This document shows, one piece after another, positions 23,991 to 30,514 of a stretch of 35,312 nucleotides of DNA. Position 1 is the stretch's first letter. Every line of letters starts with the position of its first letter. Origin of the DNA: a virus. A program made the translations under genes and the position numbers. The DNA is taken from the IMG/VR virus record IMGVR_UViG_3300023179_000289, positions 1 to 35,312 of that record; one strand, given 5' to 3'. Below the pieces are notes generated by a model. That model saw only the letters and a list, made by a program, of their open reading frames with translations, made no database searches and was not told the origin of the DNA.

Positions 23991-24805
23991 GTAACCAATT
24001 AGACGGAATCGAACAGAAAGACATCATCAAACGAGTGACTGGTAAGGTCACTAAATTGTGGGAACCTAAGACATTCAATGGCCCCAAGGGTGAGTTCGTC
24101 ATCCAAGGTGGAGACATTGAGATCGACGGGCAAACCTACGGACTCAAGTTCTTCAACAATACGCAGGAACAATCCATCAAGGGAAATGTAGTCACACTCT
24201 CCTCAGTCCGTGGTAAACATGGTCTGACTGGAGTATCGCTGGAGCATGAGTCCTACGATGGTAAGAATGGAAAGGTAGATCGTGACATCATCAAGGTCAC
24301 AGCTACTGGTAAGGTTGAGTTTGACCGACCAAGCGAAGAGCCTGCCCGTGTTACCTCAACACCCAAGGTTATCGTAACCGATAATCCAGAGAAGGCATTG
24401 GATGAGATTGTCGAGCTTCACCAATACATCGATAGCCTCGTTCGCATGGCATACCTTGGCAAGATTACAGACGAAGAAACCCTTCGCTCGTATGTCTCAT
24501 CGGTCTTCATCGAAGCTAACCGCAAGGGCATTCACTACTCGACCAAGGCCGAAGCACCGAAGAAGGAAGAGCCAGTGAAAGATGAAGCTGATCCCGACGA
24601 CTGGGGTTCTGTCATCGTCCCATCTGGATCACACAAGGGCAAGAAGCTGGCAGAGATCGGCAAGCCTGCCCTCACTAAACTCTACGAATACTACTTGAAG
24701 AAAGGATTTAACACTCCATTCGCTAAGTGCGTAGAGAAAGCAGCAGAAGACTTGAACCTCGATAGCGTTACAACAGACGAGGAAGAAGATAACATTCCTT
24801 GGTAA
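23987..24805 (+). CDS. SSB-like single-stranded-DNA-binding protein with ExoX-C-like segment
   Basis: 272 residues. The N-terminal about 125 residues are strand-rich (VTGKVTKLWEPKTF, GEFVIQGGDIEIDGQTYGLKFF, IKGNVVTLSSVRGKHGLTGVS), consistent with an OB fold. The C-terminus EEEDNIPW matches the acidic SSB tip (bacterial DDDIPF) that docks partner proteins. Before it, VPSGSHKGKKLAEIGKPALT resembles the small ExoX C-terminal-like domain (G-x-x-K-G-K...I). A middle helical region spans about residues 135-180. It likely coats single strands for the nearby nuclease. Palindrome copy 9 lies at 24369-24384. Confidence 0.65.
   Translation: MSNQLDGIEQKDIIKRVTGKVTKLWEPKTFNGPKGEFVIQGGDIEIDGQTYGLKFFNNTQEQSIKGNVVTLSSVRGKHGLTGVSLEHESYDGKNGKVDRDIIKVTATGKVEFDRPSEEPARVTSTPKVIVTDNPEKALDEIVELHQYIDSLVRMAYLGKITDEETLRSYVSSVFIEANRKGIHYSTKAEAPKKEEPVKDEADPDDWGSVIVPSGSHKGKKLAEIGKPALTKLYEYYLKKGFNTPFAKCVEKAAEDLNLDSVTTDEEEDNIPW
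24369..24384. repeat. Dispersed palindrome, copy 9 (spacer TAAC), in coding region
   Basis: TTATCG-TAAC-CGATAA, perfect arms, inside the SSB-like gene, encoding V-I-V-T-D-N, the same tetrapeptide core as copy 2. Confidence 0.85.
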
Positions 24806-24808
24806 TCC

Positions 24809-24824
24809 TGTTCTCCCCAGAACA
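24809..24824 (+). promoter_or_regulatory. Short stem-loop in leader of the HTH gene
   Basis: TGTTCT-CCCC-AGAACA: six perfect pairs and a CCCC loop, four bases after the SSB-like stop. It is followed by a CCTAACCTAAACCTAAACAC leader up to the ATG at 24848. No T tract follows, so it is not an obvious terminator. Confidence 0.35.
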
Positions 24825-24847
24825 CCTAACCTAAACCTAAACACAAC

Positions 24848-25825
24848 ATGAAAAAGAAAGAATTAGAATTGTTCAGCCCAACTCAAGAGGGGGTTATTGT
24901 CCCTCTGTCAACCTACCTCCGTCAAATGGGGGAGTTCGTTAAAACCGAATGGCCGGGGATCAACATCACCGAAGCTCACATCAAGAAGGCATGGAGCAAA
25001 CTTCAGAAGAACGAATACCTTGGCGACGATGCACCAGATGAAATGCTGGAGATGTATGAGAAGATGTCCGCTGACTTGGACATGGCCGAAGAGATGGAAG
25101 AGGAACGCCTTGCCATGCCAGCAGTGGAAGCAGAAGAAGTTGAGGTTGAAGTAACTGAAGACGAACCAGTCAACGAATCCCTCGCCCTTGTGGAGAGCGT
25201 GAAGGATGGATTGGAACTCAGTTCATTCACTCAGAAGTTCGACATCGGATCGGGGATGACTCAGTGCGTTCCCAAAGGTAAGGTAGAGATGAAAGACTGG
25301 GTGGCTGCATTCGCCTTCGGTCTGACTCTGGAGTCTGGCGCACAATGGATCATCGGTGATTCGGTGGTAGCCTTGGAGAATGCAGGGCATGAGGATGTGG
25401 TCAATCAACTCTGCTCCAACTTCAAGAAGTCCTATCCAACTGTCTCTGGTTATGCCCGTGCTTGCCGCGCCTTCCCCGCTGACAAGCGTGATCCTGCCCT
25501 TCCATTCACAGTCTATCGTGAGATTGGCAACGCTAACTTCGGAGACAACAGCACAAAGAAGCAGAATGAACTTCTTGAAGCGGCGAAGACTGAGAAGCTA
25601 TCCTCTACTGAGGTTCGCAACCGAGTGCGGCATGAGCAGGGTAAAGACGACAAACCATCTGGTCATCGCTTCCTCCTTCTCAACGTAGGTAACTTCAGCA
25701 ACTCAGAAGTCCTCCGCTCAATGCCCGAAGAAGTGCAGGAACACCAACTCTTGATCGACCTTGGCGACAAGTCATGGTTTGATCCAACCGAAGGAGAATG
25801 GCTGAAATTCATGAAAGAACAATAA
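24848..25825 (+). CDS. HTH DNA-binding protein, LmbU/KorB-like helical domain
   Basis: 325 residues. Residues about 62-110 are very acidic (EEMEEERLAM, EEVEVEVTEDEP). Residues about 165-265 carry W-I-I-G-D...E...G, F-K-K-S-Y-P-T-V-S-G-Y-A-R-A-C-R-A-F-P...R-D-P-A-L-P-F-T, then QNELLEAAKTEKLSSTEVRN. This order (W-x-x-GD, a T-V-x-x-Y helix, R-x-x-x-L-x-F, L-x-x-A...LS-x-x-E-V/L-R) resembles LmbU-like regulators and ParB/KorB-type HTH domains. The C-terminal 55 residues are a small extra domain. It is the best candidate in the window for the protein that reads the dispersed palindrome, purely by inference. Confidence 0.45.
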   Translation: MKKKELELFSPTQEGVIVPLSTYLRQMGEFVKTEWPGINITEAHIKKAWSKLQKNEYLGDDAPDEMLEMYEKMSADLDMAEEMEEERLAMPAVEAEEVEVEVTEDEPVNESLALVESVKDGLELSSFTQKFDIGSGMTQCVPKGKVEMKDWVAAFAFGLTLESGAQWIIGDSVVALENAGHEDVVNQLCSNFKKSYPTVSGYARACRAFPADKRDPALPFTVYREIGNANFGDNSTKKQNELLEAAKTEKLSSTEVRNRVRHEQGKDDKPSGHRFLLLNVGNFSNSEVLRSMPEEVQEHQLLIDLGDKSWFDPTEGEWLKFMKEQ

Positions 25826-25828
25826 TTT

Positions 25829-26116
25829 ATGTCAGAACAAACACCACAAAACGAAACCTCGAAAGCGGTGATGGAAGCATTTACTTTCATCAAGTCCGGT
25901 GACGAGACACTAAACGAACGAGTCCATGCAATGGGGAGCCTATTGCATACAGCAGCGATGATGGTCATCCGATCTGAATCCCGCAAGGGTGAAGGGTTTG
26001 AAGCTATCAAGTATCTGGAACTTGCCTTCATGTATTACCAGAACTCTCAGTTCCGTAAGCGATTCGATCAACCAGACGAAGAGAAGGATAACCAACCCGT
26101 CCTATTCACTCCGTAA
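25829..26116 (+). CDS. Small helical protein, possible Acb2-like cyclic-nucleotide sponge
   Basis: 95 residues, starting in the AATTTATG context three bases after the upstream stop. The core reads FTFIKSGDETLNERVHAMGS, then helices LLHTAAMMVI and FEAIKYLELAFMYYQNSQF. This resembles the spacing of Acb2-type anti-CBASS proteins as I recall them: an F-T-Y start, E-R-Y-x-x-I, a helix, then A-L-x-x-L-E-E-A-V-M-W-A-N. The match is weak and could be chance helix similarity. It is the last gene of the operon, followed by palindrome copy 10 and a terminator. Confidence 0.3.
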   Translation: MSEQTPQNETSKAVMEAFTFIKSGDETLNERVHAMGSLLHTAAMMVIRSESRKGEGFEAIKYLELAFMYYQNSQFRKRFDQPDEEKDNQPVLFTP

Positions 26117-26132
26117 ATATCGGAAACGATAA
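26117..26132. repeat. Dispersed palindrome, copy 10 (spacer GAAA)
   Basis: ATATCG-GAAA-CGATAA, one outer base off the perfect form, directly after the stop at 26116 and eight bases before the bidirectional terminator. Confidence 0.85.
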
Positions 26133-26140
26133 CAACAAAA

Positions 26141-26172
26141 AAGCCCACCTTGGATTTCTCCTTGGTGGGCTT
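26141..26172. terminator. Bidirectional terminator between convergent operons
   Basis: AAGCCCACC (26141-26149) pairs perfectly with GGTGGGCTT (26164-26172). A-rich sequence on the left (AACAACAAAAAA) provides a U tract for minus-strand transcripts, and TTATTGCTTTT on the right serves the plus strand less well. It separates the plus operon ending at 26116 from the helicase ending at 26180. Confidence 0.8.
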
Positions 26173-26179
26173 ATTGCTT

Positions 26180-27814
26180 TTAGGCTTTCACTTCCTTAGG
26201 TGCTACCGAGATAGTTCCATCTACCTCGCCATCCATGAGCGTATCCATGCGCTTGAGTTTAGCATCGAGCGAACTGCATACTGACTCTTCGATGTCTACA
26301 CCAGCGGCGTAGATGAGATACTGGATGGACTTGGACTTACCGCCAGCGCGATGCACTCGACCAAGAACCTGCTTCAGATCAAAGACTGAATAGGTAGGCA
26401 TGATGAGAGCAACACGGGAGTAGTTACCATTCACATCGTGTAGGTTCAGACCCTCGCGGCAGGCTTGGATGATACCGATCATCACGCGAGATCGATCACC
26501 TTGGAAGGCATCGATGTTGCCGCGACGAACTATATCACTCTGACCGCCGTGGATGGAGCAGGTAGTCTTGAGTTCCTTCTCCATGAACTTGAGCGTCTCG
26601 GTGAAGTTGACCGCGATGAAGATACTATTACCCTCCTCGATCAAATCCTTAGCCATAGCACAGACTGCTGGTGCTTTGAAGAGTTCGATTTTCTGACGAG
26701 CGCGGGTCATCTCAGCAAGAACAGCACCCATCGAGGATGCGACATTCTCCTGCATACGAATCTGCTCTACCCTAACGAGTAGGTCTTCATATTCTTTTGC
26801 GATGTCACGGGCAGTATCCATGTCAAATGCTCTGGCTTGGATGAGCGTCTCTGGGAAGGCACTACCAACATCAGATGGTTTGAGTCGATTACCTCGGTCG
26901 GGGAAGATGCGCTTGTGAAGTCCCTTGAGAACTTTATTGCCACCTCTGAACTGCATACCGAACTGAGTCTGCACGCAACCGCAACTATTGAGGAAGCGGA
27001 AGTAATCGCGGCCACCTTTATGTAGGCCGAGGAACTGACCGATTGCCCACATCTTAGTAGGATCATCTGCTATCGTAGCCGATAATGCTATAGTCGGGAT
27101 GTTCTGAATCACAGAATCGCGCAGCAAGAATGCATTCTGAGTATCACCTTGAGCCTTGGCGCGGTGAACCTCATCGAATACAAGATCGGTATCTGGTGGA
27201 AGCATGAACTGGAATTCCTTCTTCTTATCATCTGTCCAGCGTCCGATCTTGCTCTTGCCTGTCTTGACCCATTCCCATCCACAAACCTCGTAGGTTTCCA
27301 CGCCGAGGTATTTCGCCATTCTATGCCAGTCTGTGGTGATGGGCTTGGGGCAGATGACTGCGACCTTCCTGCCTCGTTCTCGCGCAATTGCGAGGGCAAT
27401 AGCAGTCTTGCCCATACCAGTGCCATGACCAAGTAAGGCACGATTGTATTTAGACATGGAACGAAGTCCAAGTTGAACGGAAGTCAGTTGATACTCAAAT
27501 AGTTTCTCTGGATAGAGAAGAGGAGGAAGGTCATACTTAACCTCTGGTTCTTCTTTAACTGCATCGTTAGTCGGGATTATCGGGAACGATAAATCGGCGC
27601 GTGACCACCAAGCAACTTCCCATTCATCTCTGAACTTGGAAAGCTGAAGACCAAGGTCACCCATAGCCTGCTTGTAGTCATCCTTATCCTCTCTATACAA
27701 CTCCCAGAACTCCGAGGTGACGCTCGCCTTCCGAAGAAGACGAGGGCCACGCTTGGTGGAAGTGGACATAGGTTGAGAGAACTCAAGTGTATCGAGTAAT
27801 GCTTTTAGGTTCAC
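26180..27814 (-). CDS. SF2 helicase / SNF2-type ATPase
   Basis: 544 residues. Motifs in order: Q-like LFEYQLTSVQLGL (residues 105-117), Walker A GTGMGKT (131-137), Walker B DEVH (214-217), motif III SAT (245-247), an EGLNL-type motif V, and motif VI QVLGRVHRAGG (482-492). These place it with the SNF2/DEAD-box-like phage helicases. It probably remodels or unwinds DNA during replication or recombination. The start is a GTG at 27814 overlapping the upstream TGA (GTGA); an ATG at residue 16 is an alternative. It is the last gene of the long minus-strand operon. Palindrome copies 11 and 12 lie inside it. Confidence 0.85.
   Translation of the reverse strand: MNLKALLDTLEFSQPMSTSTKRGPRLLRKASVTSEFWELYREDKDDYKQAMGDLGLQLSKFRDEWEVAWWSRADLSFPIIPTNDAVKEEPEVKYDLPPLLYPEKLFEYQLTSVQLGLRSMSKYNRALLGHGTGMGKTAIALAIARERGRKVAVICPKPITTDWHRMAKYLGVETYEVCGWEWVKTGKSKIGRWTDDKKKEFQFMLPPDTDLVFDEVHRAKAQGDTQNAFLLRDSVIQNIPTIALSATIADDPTKMWAIGQFLGLHKGGRDYFRFLNSCGCVQTQFGMQFRGGNKVLKGLHKRIFPDRGNRLKPSDVGSAFPETLIQARAFDMDTARDIAKEYEDLLVRVEQIRMQENVASSMGAVLAEMTRARQKIELFKAPAVCAMAKDLIEEGNSIFIAVNFTETLKFMEKELKTTCSIHGGQSDIVRRGNIDAFQGDRSRVMIGIIQACREGLNLHDVNGNYSRVALIMPTYSVFDLKQVLGRVHRAGGKSKSIQYLIYAAGVDIEESVCSSLDAKLKRMDTLMDGEVDGTISVAPKEVKA
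27070..27085. repeat. Dispersed palindrome, copy 11 (spacer TAGC), in coding region
   Basis: CTATCG-TAGC-CGATAA. On the coding strand it encodes L-S-A-T-I-A, the helicase motif III, so protein constraint may explain part of this copy. Confidence 0.6.
27577..27592. repeat. Dispersed palindrome, copy 12 (spacer GGAA), in coding region
   Basis: TTATCG-GGAA-CGATAA, perfect arms, in the N-terminal part of the helicase gene, read as L-S-F-P-I-I. Confidence 0.8.
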
Positions 27815-27951
27815 TTTTTAGGTTTAGTTGGTTGAGGTTTTGGATAGACCGAAGAACGAAACTTCGGCACATTGTTTTCGCAGTGGCGAATGATGCGGAT
27901 GTATGCCTCTGGTGGAAGGCAGGTTGGTTGGTTTTTTTCTACTGCACTCAT
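27811..27951 (-). CDS. Small protein of unknown function
   Basis: 46 residues: MSAVEKNQPTCLPPEAYIRI, then IRHCENNVPKFRSS and a Pro/Lys-rich end (KPQPTKPKK). It overlaps the upstream gene by ATGA (27948-27951) and the helicase start by GTGA (27811-27814), which supports translation. The basic Pro-rich tail may be disordered. No family recognised. Confidence 0.55.
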   Translation of the reverse strand: MSAVEKNQPTCLPPEAYIRIIRHCENNVPKFRSSVYPKPQPTKPKK

Positions 27952-28151
27952 TGATTATATTTGTTGTTGATGTGTTGGATGAGTTGATCGAGGACAGACT
28001 GCTTGTTACCTTTGAAGCCGAAGTCTTTCTTGACCTTGGCATAGACTGATCCTTTGCTATGTTTCATGCCAGCTACTTCTAACTTGAGTGCTGACTTGAG
28101 TCGGAGAAGAGCATAAAGCTCAAACTCTTGCGGGGTTTCTACTGTATACAT
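27948..28151 (-). CDS. Small helical protein of unknown function
   Basis: 67 residues from the ATG at 28151 (MYTVETPQEFELYALLRLKS); an ATG 33 bases upstream would add 11 residues but increase the overlap with the neighbour. The sequence is basic and helical: ALKLEVAGMKHSKGSVYAKV, KKDFGFKGNKQSVLDQLIQH. The KGNKQSVLDQL part could be a DNA-contacting helix pair, but this is only an impression. It is coupled to the next gene by ATGA. Confidence 0.55.
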   Translation of the reverse strand: MYTVETPQEFELYALLRLKSALKLEVAGMKHSKGSVYAKVKKDFGFKGNKQSVLDQLIQHINNKYNQ

Positions 28152-28398
28152 AGGTTTCTGTTTGTATAGGTTGTGTGTTCTCATTTGATGCTTTAATGAA
28201 GTTTTCCCTTACCATATAGTAATCTAATACGGCATTGAATTTCTCAGAGAATTCCGGCATATTGGAATAAGACATGAGAGTCACTTTTTTTTCCGACTCA
28301 AAGTAACGCTTTGCGTCTTTGTCTTGCTTAGAGTTATGCCATACGCTCGCGCAGTGGTATGCGTGATTGATGACTTGGTTTTCAAGGAATTTATCCAT
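28120..28398 (-). CDS. Small protein of unknown function
   Basis: 92 residues from the ATG at 28398 (MDKFLENQVINHAYHCASVW), which directly follows RNA leader element A and its A-rich spacer; an ATG further upstream would run through the hairpins and is rejected. Mostly helical (SEKFNAVLDYYMVRENFIKA) with a Lys/Asp-rich part (NSKQDKDAKRYFESEKK). No family recognised. Confidence 0.55.
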   Translation of the reverse strand: MDKFLENQVINHAYHCASVWHNSKQDKDAKRYFESEKKVTLMSYSNMPEFSEKFNAVLDYYMVRENFIKASNENTQPIQTETYVYSRNPARV

Positions 28399-28419
28399 GT
28401 TATTTATGTTTTGGTTTTT

Positions 28420-28480
28420 CCGATTACACCATGTAATCAGACTATTCCCCACTATCGTTTCCGATAATGGAGAATGTGTC
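28420..28480 (-). ncRNA. Tandem-hairpin RNA leader, element A
   Basis: Read on the minus strand. Hairpin 2 comes first: ATTCTCCATTATCG (28475-28462), loop GAAA, CGATAGTGGGGAAT (28457-28444), 14 pairs with wobbles; AGAC before and GTCT after could extend it. Hairpin 1 follows: CTGATTAC, loop ATGGT, GTAATCGG (28440-28420). An A-rich leader (AAAACCAAAACATAAATAAC) then leads to the ATG at 28398. Stem sequences differ from elements B-D but remain paired. Confidence 0.65.
28452..28467. repeat. Dispersed palindrome, copy 13 (spacer TTTC)
   Basis: CTATCG-TTTC-CGATAA at the tip of hairpin 2 of RNA element A; GAAA loop on the transcribed strand. Confidence 0.9.
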
Positions 28481-28483
28481 TAA

Positions 28484-28699
28484 CTACTTCCAGACAGGGC
28501 CGAGGGACTCCAAGTATCTATACATTGGAGTTCCGATAGGGATAAGACGCGACTGACCATCGCGGCGAATCCACTCACACCCAGTTAGTTTTCCATTTTT
28601 GGAATACCAAGCCGAGCATTTCCCAGTGAAGTATGATGAGGTTATCTTGTGAAGAGCAAACCCAAGCATTCCATCAAATGTTACTTTTTGTATTTTCAT
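28484..28699 (-). CDS. Small protein of unknown function
   Basis: 71 residues, coupled to the gene upstream by ATGA (28696-28699). Mixed alpha/beta with two aromatic patches: HKITSSYFTGKCSAWYSKNG, then CEWIRRDGQSRLIPIGTPMY. No family recognised. Its stop (28484-28486) is three bases before RNA element A, so A lies between it and the gene at 28398. Confidence 0.55.
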   Translation of the reverse strand: MKIQKVTFDGMLGFALHKITSSYFTGKCSAWYSKNGKLTGCEWIRRDGQSRLIPIGTPMYRYLESLGPVWK

Positions 28700-29142
28700 G
28701 ATTTTATGGCTACTAAAAGGTTTTCAAAGCAAGCGTGATCGTAGCAATCTTCTGCTGAGTTGAATGGGCCTTGAGACATAGCCATGTCATCATAGTAATA
28801 CCATCCGGGATGTTCGATACCTGTCACTTGGAAGGGATCGACATTCTTGATAGCTTCTTTGATGTTGTTGATGAACTCTTGAACTTCTGGAAGCCAGCAA
28901 TTATCGTTATACTCGATCCAATTACCATCGCGGATCATGTAATCTTGATAGTTGTTAACCTCCTCGCGGAAGGCGGTGTAGTCATAGTCTTTAAGGACAT
29001 CACCTGCTGACATATGAGTGAATGGGCCACCTACCTTGTAGAAGTCATATCTTTCATTGAGCATCTCGATAGTAGCTTCTTCGACATCTATGTATTCATG
29101 TTCATCATAGACTTTTTCTTCTAAGTATTGTTCTCTTGTCAT
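28696..29142 (-). CDS. Acidic protein of unknown function
   Basis: 148 residues, very rich in Asp, Glu, Tyr and Asn (EEKVYDEHEYIDVEEATIEM, DYDYTAFREEVNNYQDYM, FNSAEDCYDHACFENLL). The strong negative charge is like that of small phage DNA-mimic or anti-defence proteins, but no known fold is seen and acidity alone is weak evidence. It is the first gene after RNA element B, whose conserved A-rich leader (AACACGAAAC) ends 20 bases before this ATG. Confidence 0.5.
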   Translation of the reverse strand: MTREQYLEEKVYDEHEYIDVEEATIEMLNERYDFYKVGGPFTHMSAGDVLKDYDYTAFREEVNNYQDYMIRDGNWIEYNDNCWLPEVQEFINNIKEAIKNVDPFQVTGIEHPGWYYYDDMAMSQGPFNSAEDCYDHACFENLLVAIKS

Positions 29143-29174
29143 GTTATTGTATTTGGTTATTGTTTCGTGTTTTT

Positions 29175-29234
29175 CTACTTACACCATGTAAGCAGACTGC
29201 TGGCATTATCGTTTCCGATAACACCAGAGTGTCT
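29175..29234 (-). ncRNA. Tandem-hairpin RNA leader, element B
   Basis: Minus strand. CAGAC, then hairpin 2: CTGGTGTTATCG (29227-29216), loop GAAA, CGATAATGCCAG (29211-29200), 12 pairs with two wobbles. Then hairpin 1: CTGCTTAC, loop ATGGT, GTAAGTAG (29195-29175), eight pairs. The leader continues AAAAACACGAAACAATAACC toward the ATG at 29142. Compared with A the hairpin 1 loop is identical while the stem has changed on both sides. Confidence 0.7.
29206..29221. repeat. Dispersed palindrome, copy 14 (spacer TTTC)
   Basis: TTATCG-TTTC-CGATAA, perfect arms, tip of hairpin 2 of RNA element B. Confidence 0.9.
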
Positions 29235-29236
29235 GA

Positions 29237-29401
29237 CTACGCCCAATACTTGCCGTCACATACGCGAATGACTTGCTTGTCTTTCTTTGTTATGATGGTG
29301 ACAAGTTTTTTCTTGGGAGTGGTGGCGCGGACAACGCCGATCTGTTTGATGGGGATGGCATCGAATAGTTTTCGAGCCTTTACCTTACTTATTTCGAGCA
29401 T
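29237..29401 (-). CDS. Small basic protein of unknown function
   Basis: 54 residues: MLEISKVKARKLFDAIPIKQ, then IGVVRATTPKKKLVTIITKK and DKQVIRVCDGKYWA. Lys-rich with alternating strands, so a small beta-barrel or nucleic-acid-binding fold is possible. The start overlaps the end of the membrane peptide gene at 29389. Its stop is two bases before RNA element B. Confidence 0.55.
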   Translation of the reverse strand: MLEISKVKARKLFDAIPIKQIGVVRATTPKKKLVTIITKKDKQVIRVCDGKYWA

Positions 29402-29472
29402 AGGAATATGACTGCAATGGTGAGTTGAAAGAATAGAACGAACATCAATAGTAATAACTTATCTTTGTTCAT
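29389..29472 (-). CDS. Single-helix membrane peptide
   Basis: 27 residues: MNKDK, then an unbroken hydrophobic stretch LLLLMFVLFFQLTIAVIFLC, ending SK. It overlaps the upstream gene by ATGA (29469-29472) and the downstream gene by 13 bases, so it is likely translated. Function unknown. It resembles other coupled single-helix peptides in this window at 23880, 32177 and 34556 in length and layout, not in sequence. Confidence 0.55.
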   Translation of the reverse strand: MNKDKLLLLMFVLFFQLTIAVIFLCSK

Positions 29473-30146
29473 GCTATAGCTTCTACTGCTTTGCGCTTTT
29501 GGTATCCATGAGGATTGATCCATATGGACGGGAGGTTACTGCGGCGGTAATTGCCATCGCATAAACCACACTCTGCACAATGCAATCCCTTGGCATCTGC
29601 GAGACATTCCATATCGTTAACGAGAGGCTCGGTAGTGACAGTGAATGTGCGAAGGCCGAGGTTCTTAGCATACTCTACATTACCTGCATTTGTAGATGCC
29701 ATGAAGTATCTACCATATGCTTTGGCAAGTGGCGCGGGCATTTGATGCCAGTCATGGAAGTATCCTGTGATACGCTTGGCGAGCTTGGCAATGTCATAGA
29801 CCATTTCCAGAGGAATGTGGGATGGATTACCATATGCGCCGAAGCGGACATAAGGAACAGAGAAGAAATCATACCACTCGCGTGTTCCCATATGGAGATA
29901 ACCATACGAGCCGCGCTGATATGCTCGCCAGATTGCACCGAGAGGATTGTCATTTACATAACATCCTTGCTTAGATGCAAACTCACAGCCATTGCATTGA
30001 TTGTCTGCGTCTGGGCCTTTGCGTGATTCGGTAGGATGCATACGCGCATCCATAATCCAAATCTGAACGCTCTTGCCTGTCTTGCGGTTTTTGCTGTTGA
30101 TTGTAGCGATTGCTACAATGTCATTGGTTTCATGTATAATATACAT
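29469..30146 (-). CDS. Conserved-looking phage protein with two Cys clusters, probable metal binding
   Basis: 225 residues. First cluster CNGCEFASKQGCYV (Cys51, 54, 62) and second C181, C190-A-E-C193-G-L-C196, enough ligands for a metal or iron-sulfur site. Between them lie GAIWRAYQRGSYGYLHMG and VPYVRFGAYGNPSHIPLEMV, segments resembling a widespread phage family of unknown function (a DUF type in which a Cys-rich start precedes a P-L-x-x-x-W-R-A-Y-x-R-G motif). The start follows RNA element C. It overlaps a membrane peptide gene by ATGA. A degenerate palindrome (TATCGTTAACGAGA) lies at 29612-29625. Confidence 0.6.
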   Translation of the reverse strand: MYIIHETNDIVAIATINSKNRKTGKSVQIWIMDARMHPTESRKGPDADNQCNGCEFASKQGCYVNDNPLGAIWRAYQRGSYGYLHMGTREWYDFFSVPYVRFGAYGNPSHIPLEMVYDIAKLAKRITGYFHDWHQMPAPLAKAYGRYFMASTNAGNVEYAKNLGLRTFTVTTEPLVNDMECLADAKGLHCAECGLCDGNYRRSNLPSIWINPHGYQKRKAVEAIA

Positions 30147-30161
30147 TAGGTTTCGTGTTTT

Positions 30162-30222
30162 CCGACATGGTTGTATGTCAGACTGCTACCGACTATCGTT
30201 TCCGATAATCGGTAGAGTGTCT
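30162..30222 (-). ncRNA. Tandem-hairpin RNA leader, element C
   Basis: Minus strand. TTAGACACT precedes hairpin 2: CTACCGATTATCG (30215-30203), loop GAAA, CGATAGTCGGTAG (30198-30186), 13 pairs with one wobble. Hairpin 1 is CTGACAT, loop ACAACC, ATGTCGG (30181-30162). The leader GAAAACACGAAACC follows, before the ATG at 30146. The hairpin 1 loop is of the ACAACC type, shared with D. Confidence 0.7.
30193..30208. repeat. Dispersed palindrome, copy 15 (spacer TTTC)
   Basis: CTATCG-TTTC-CGATAA at the tip of hairpin 2 of RNA element C. Confidence 0.9.
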
Positions 30223-30499
30223 AACTGACCAAGTTTTTAACTGAGCGATGTAACTCTCTAAGTTTGTTAATCCTATCTAACATAGTTGGAGTCCAATCAC
30301 CATTTCCATATCGCGACCATTCTACAGATATTGCATCTTTGGGAATACAAGCTCCAGATGGAATATCGCCATGATAGAACTGGAAGAACCATCTATCTAA
30401 AGTTTGCTTTTTAGTTTCACCAACAGCAAATGTCTCTCTGATGTCTTGTCCTGCCCAATAGAAGATACGGAGTCTCCACTTTAATTTAGTTTTTTTCAT
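30221..30499 (-). CDS. Small basic protein of unknown function
   Basis: 92 residues. Starts MKKTKLKWRLRIFYWAGQDI, then KKQTLDRWFFQFYHGDIPSG, VEWSRYGNGDWTPTMLD and a helical end (RINKLRELHRSVKNLV). Aromatic and basic; no family recognised. It begins after RNA element D, with the conserved leader AACACGAAACAA directly before its ATG, and its end overlaps the 5' edge of element C. Confidence 0.55.
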   Translation of the reverse strand: MKKTKLKWRLRIFYWAGQDIRETFAVGETKKQTLDRWFFQFYHGDIPSGACIPKDAISVEWSRYGNGDWTPTMLDRINKLRELHRSVKNLVS

Positions 30500-30514
30500 T
30501 TGTTTCGTGTTTTC

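Noticed and set aside
24809-24824. TGTTCTCCCCAGAACA as a LexA-type SOS box
   Set aside because: Read as TGTTC/GAACA the spacing is six bases, and there is a single copy; a plain leader hairpin is simpler.
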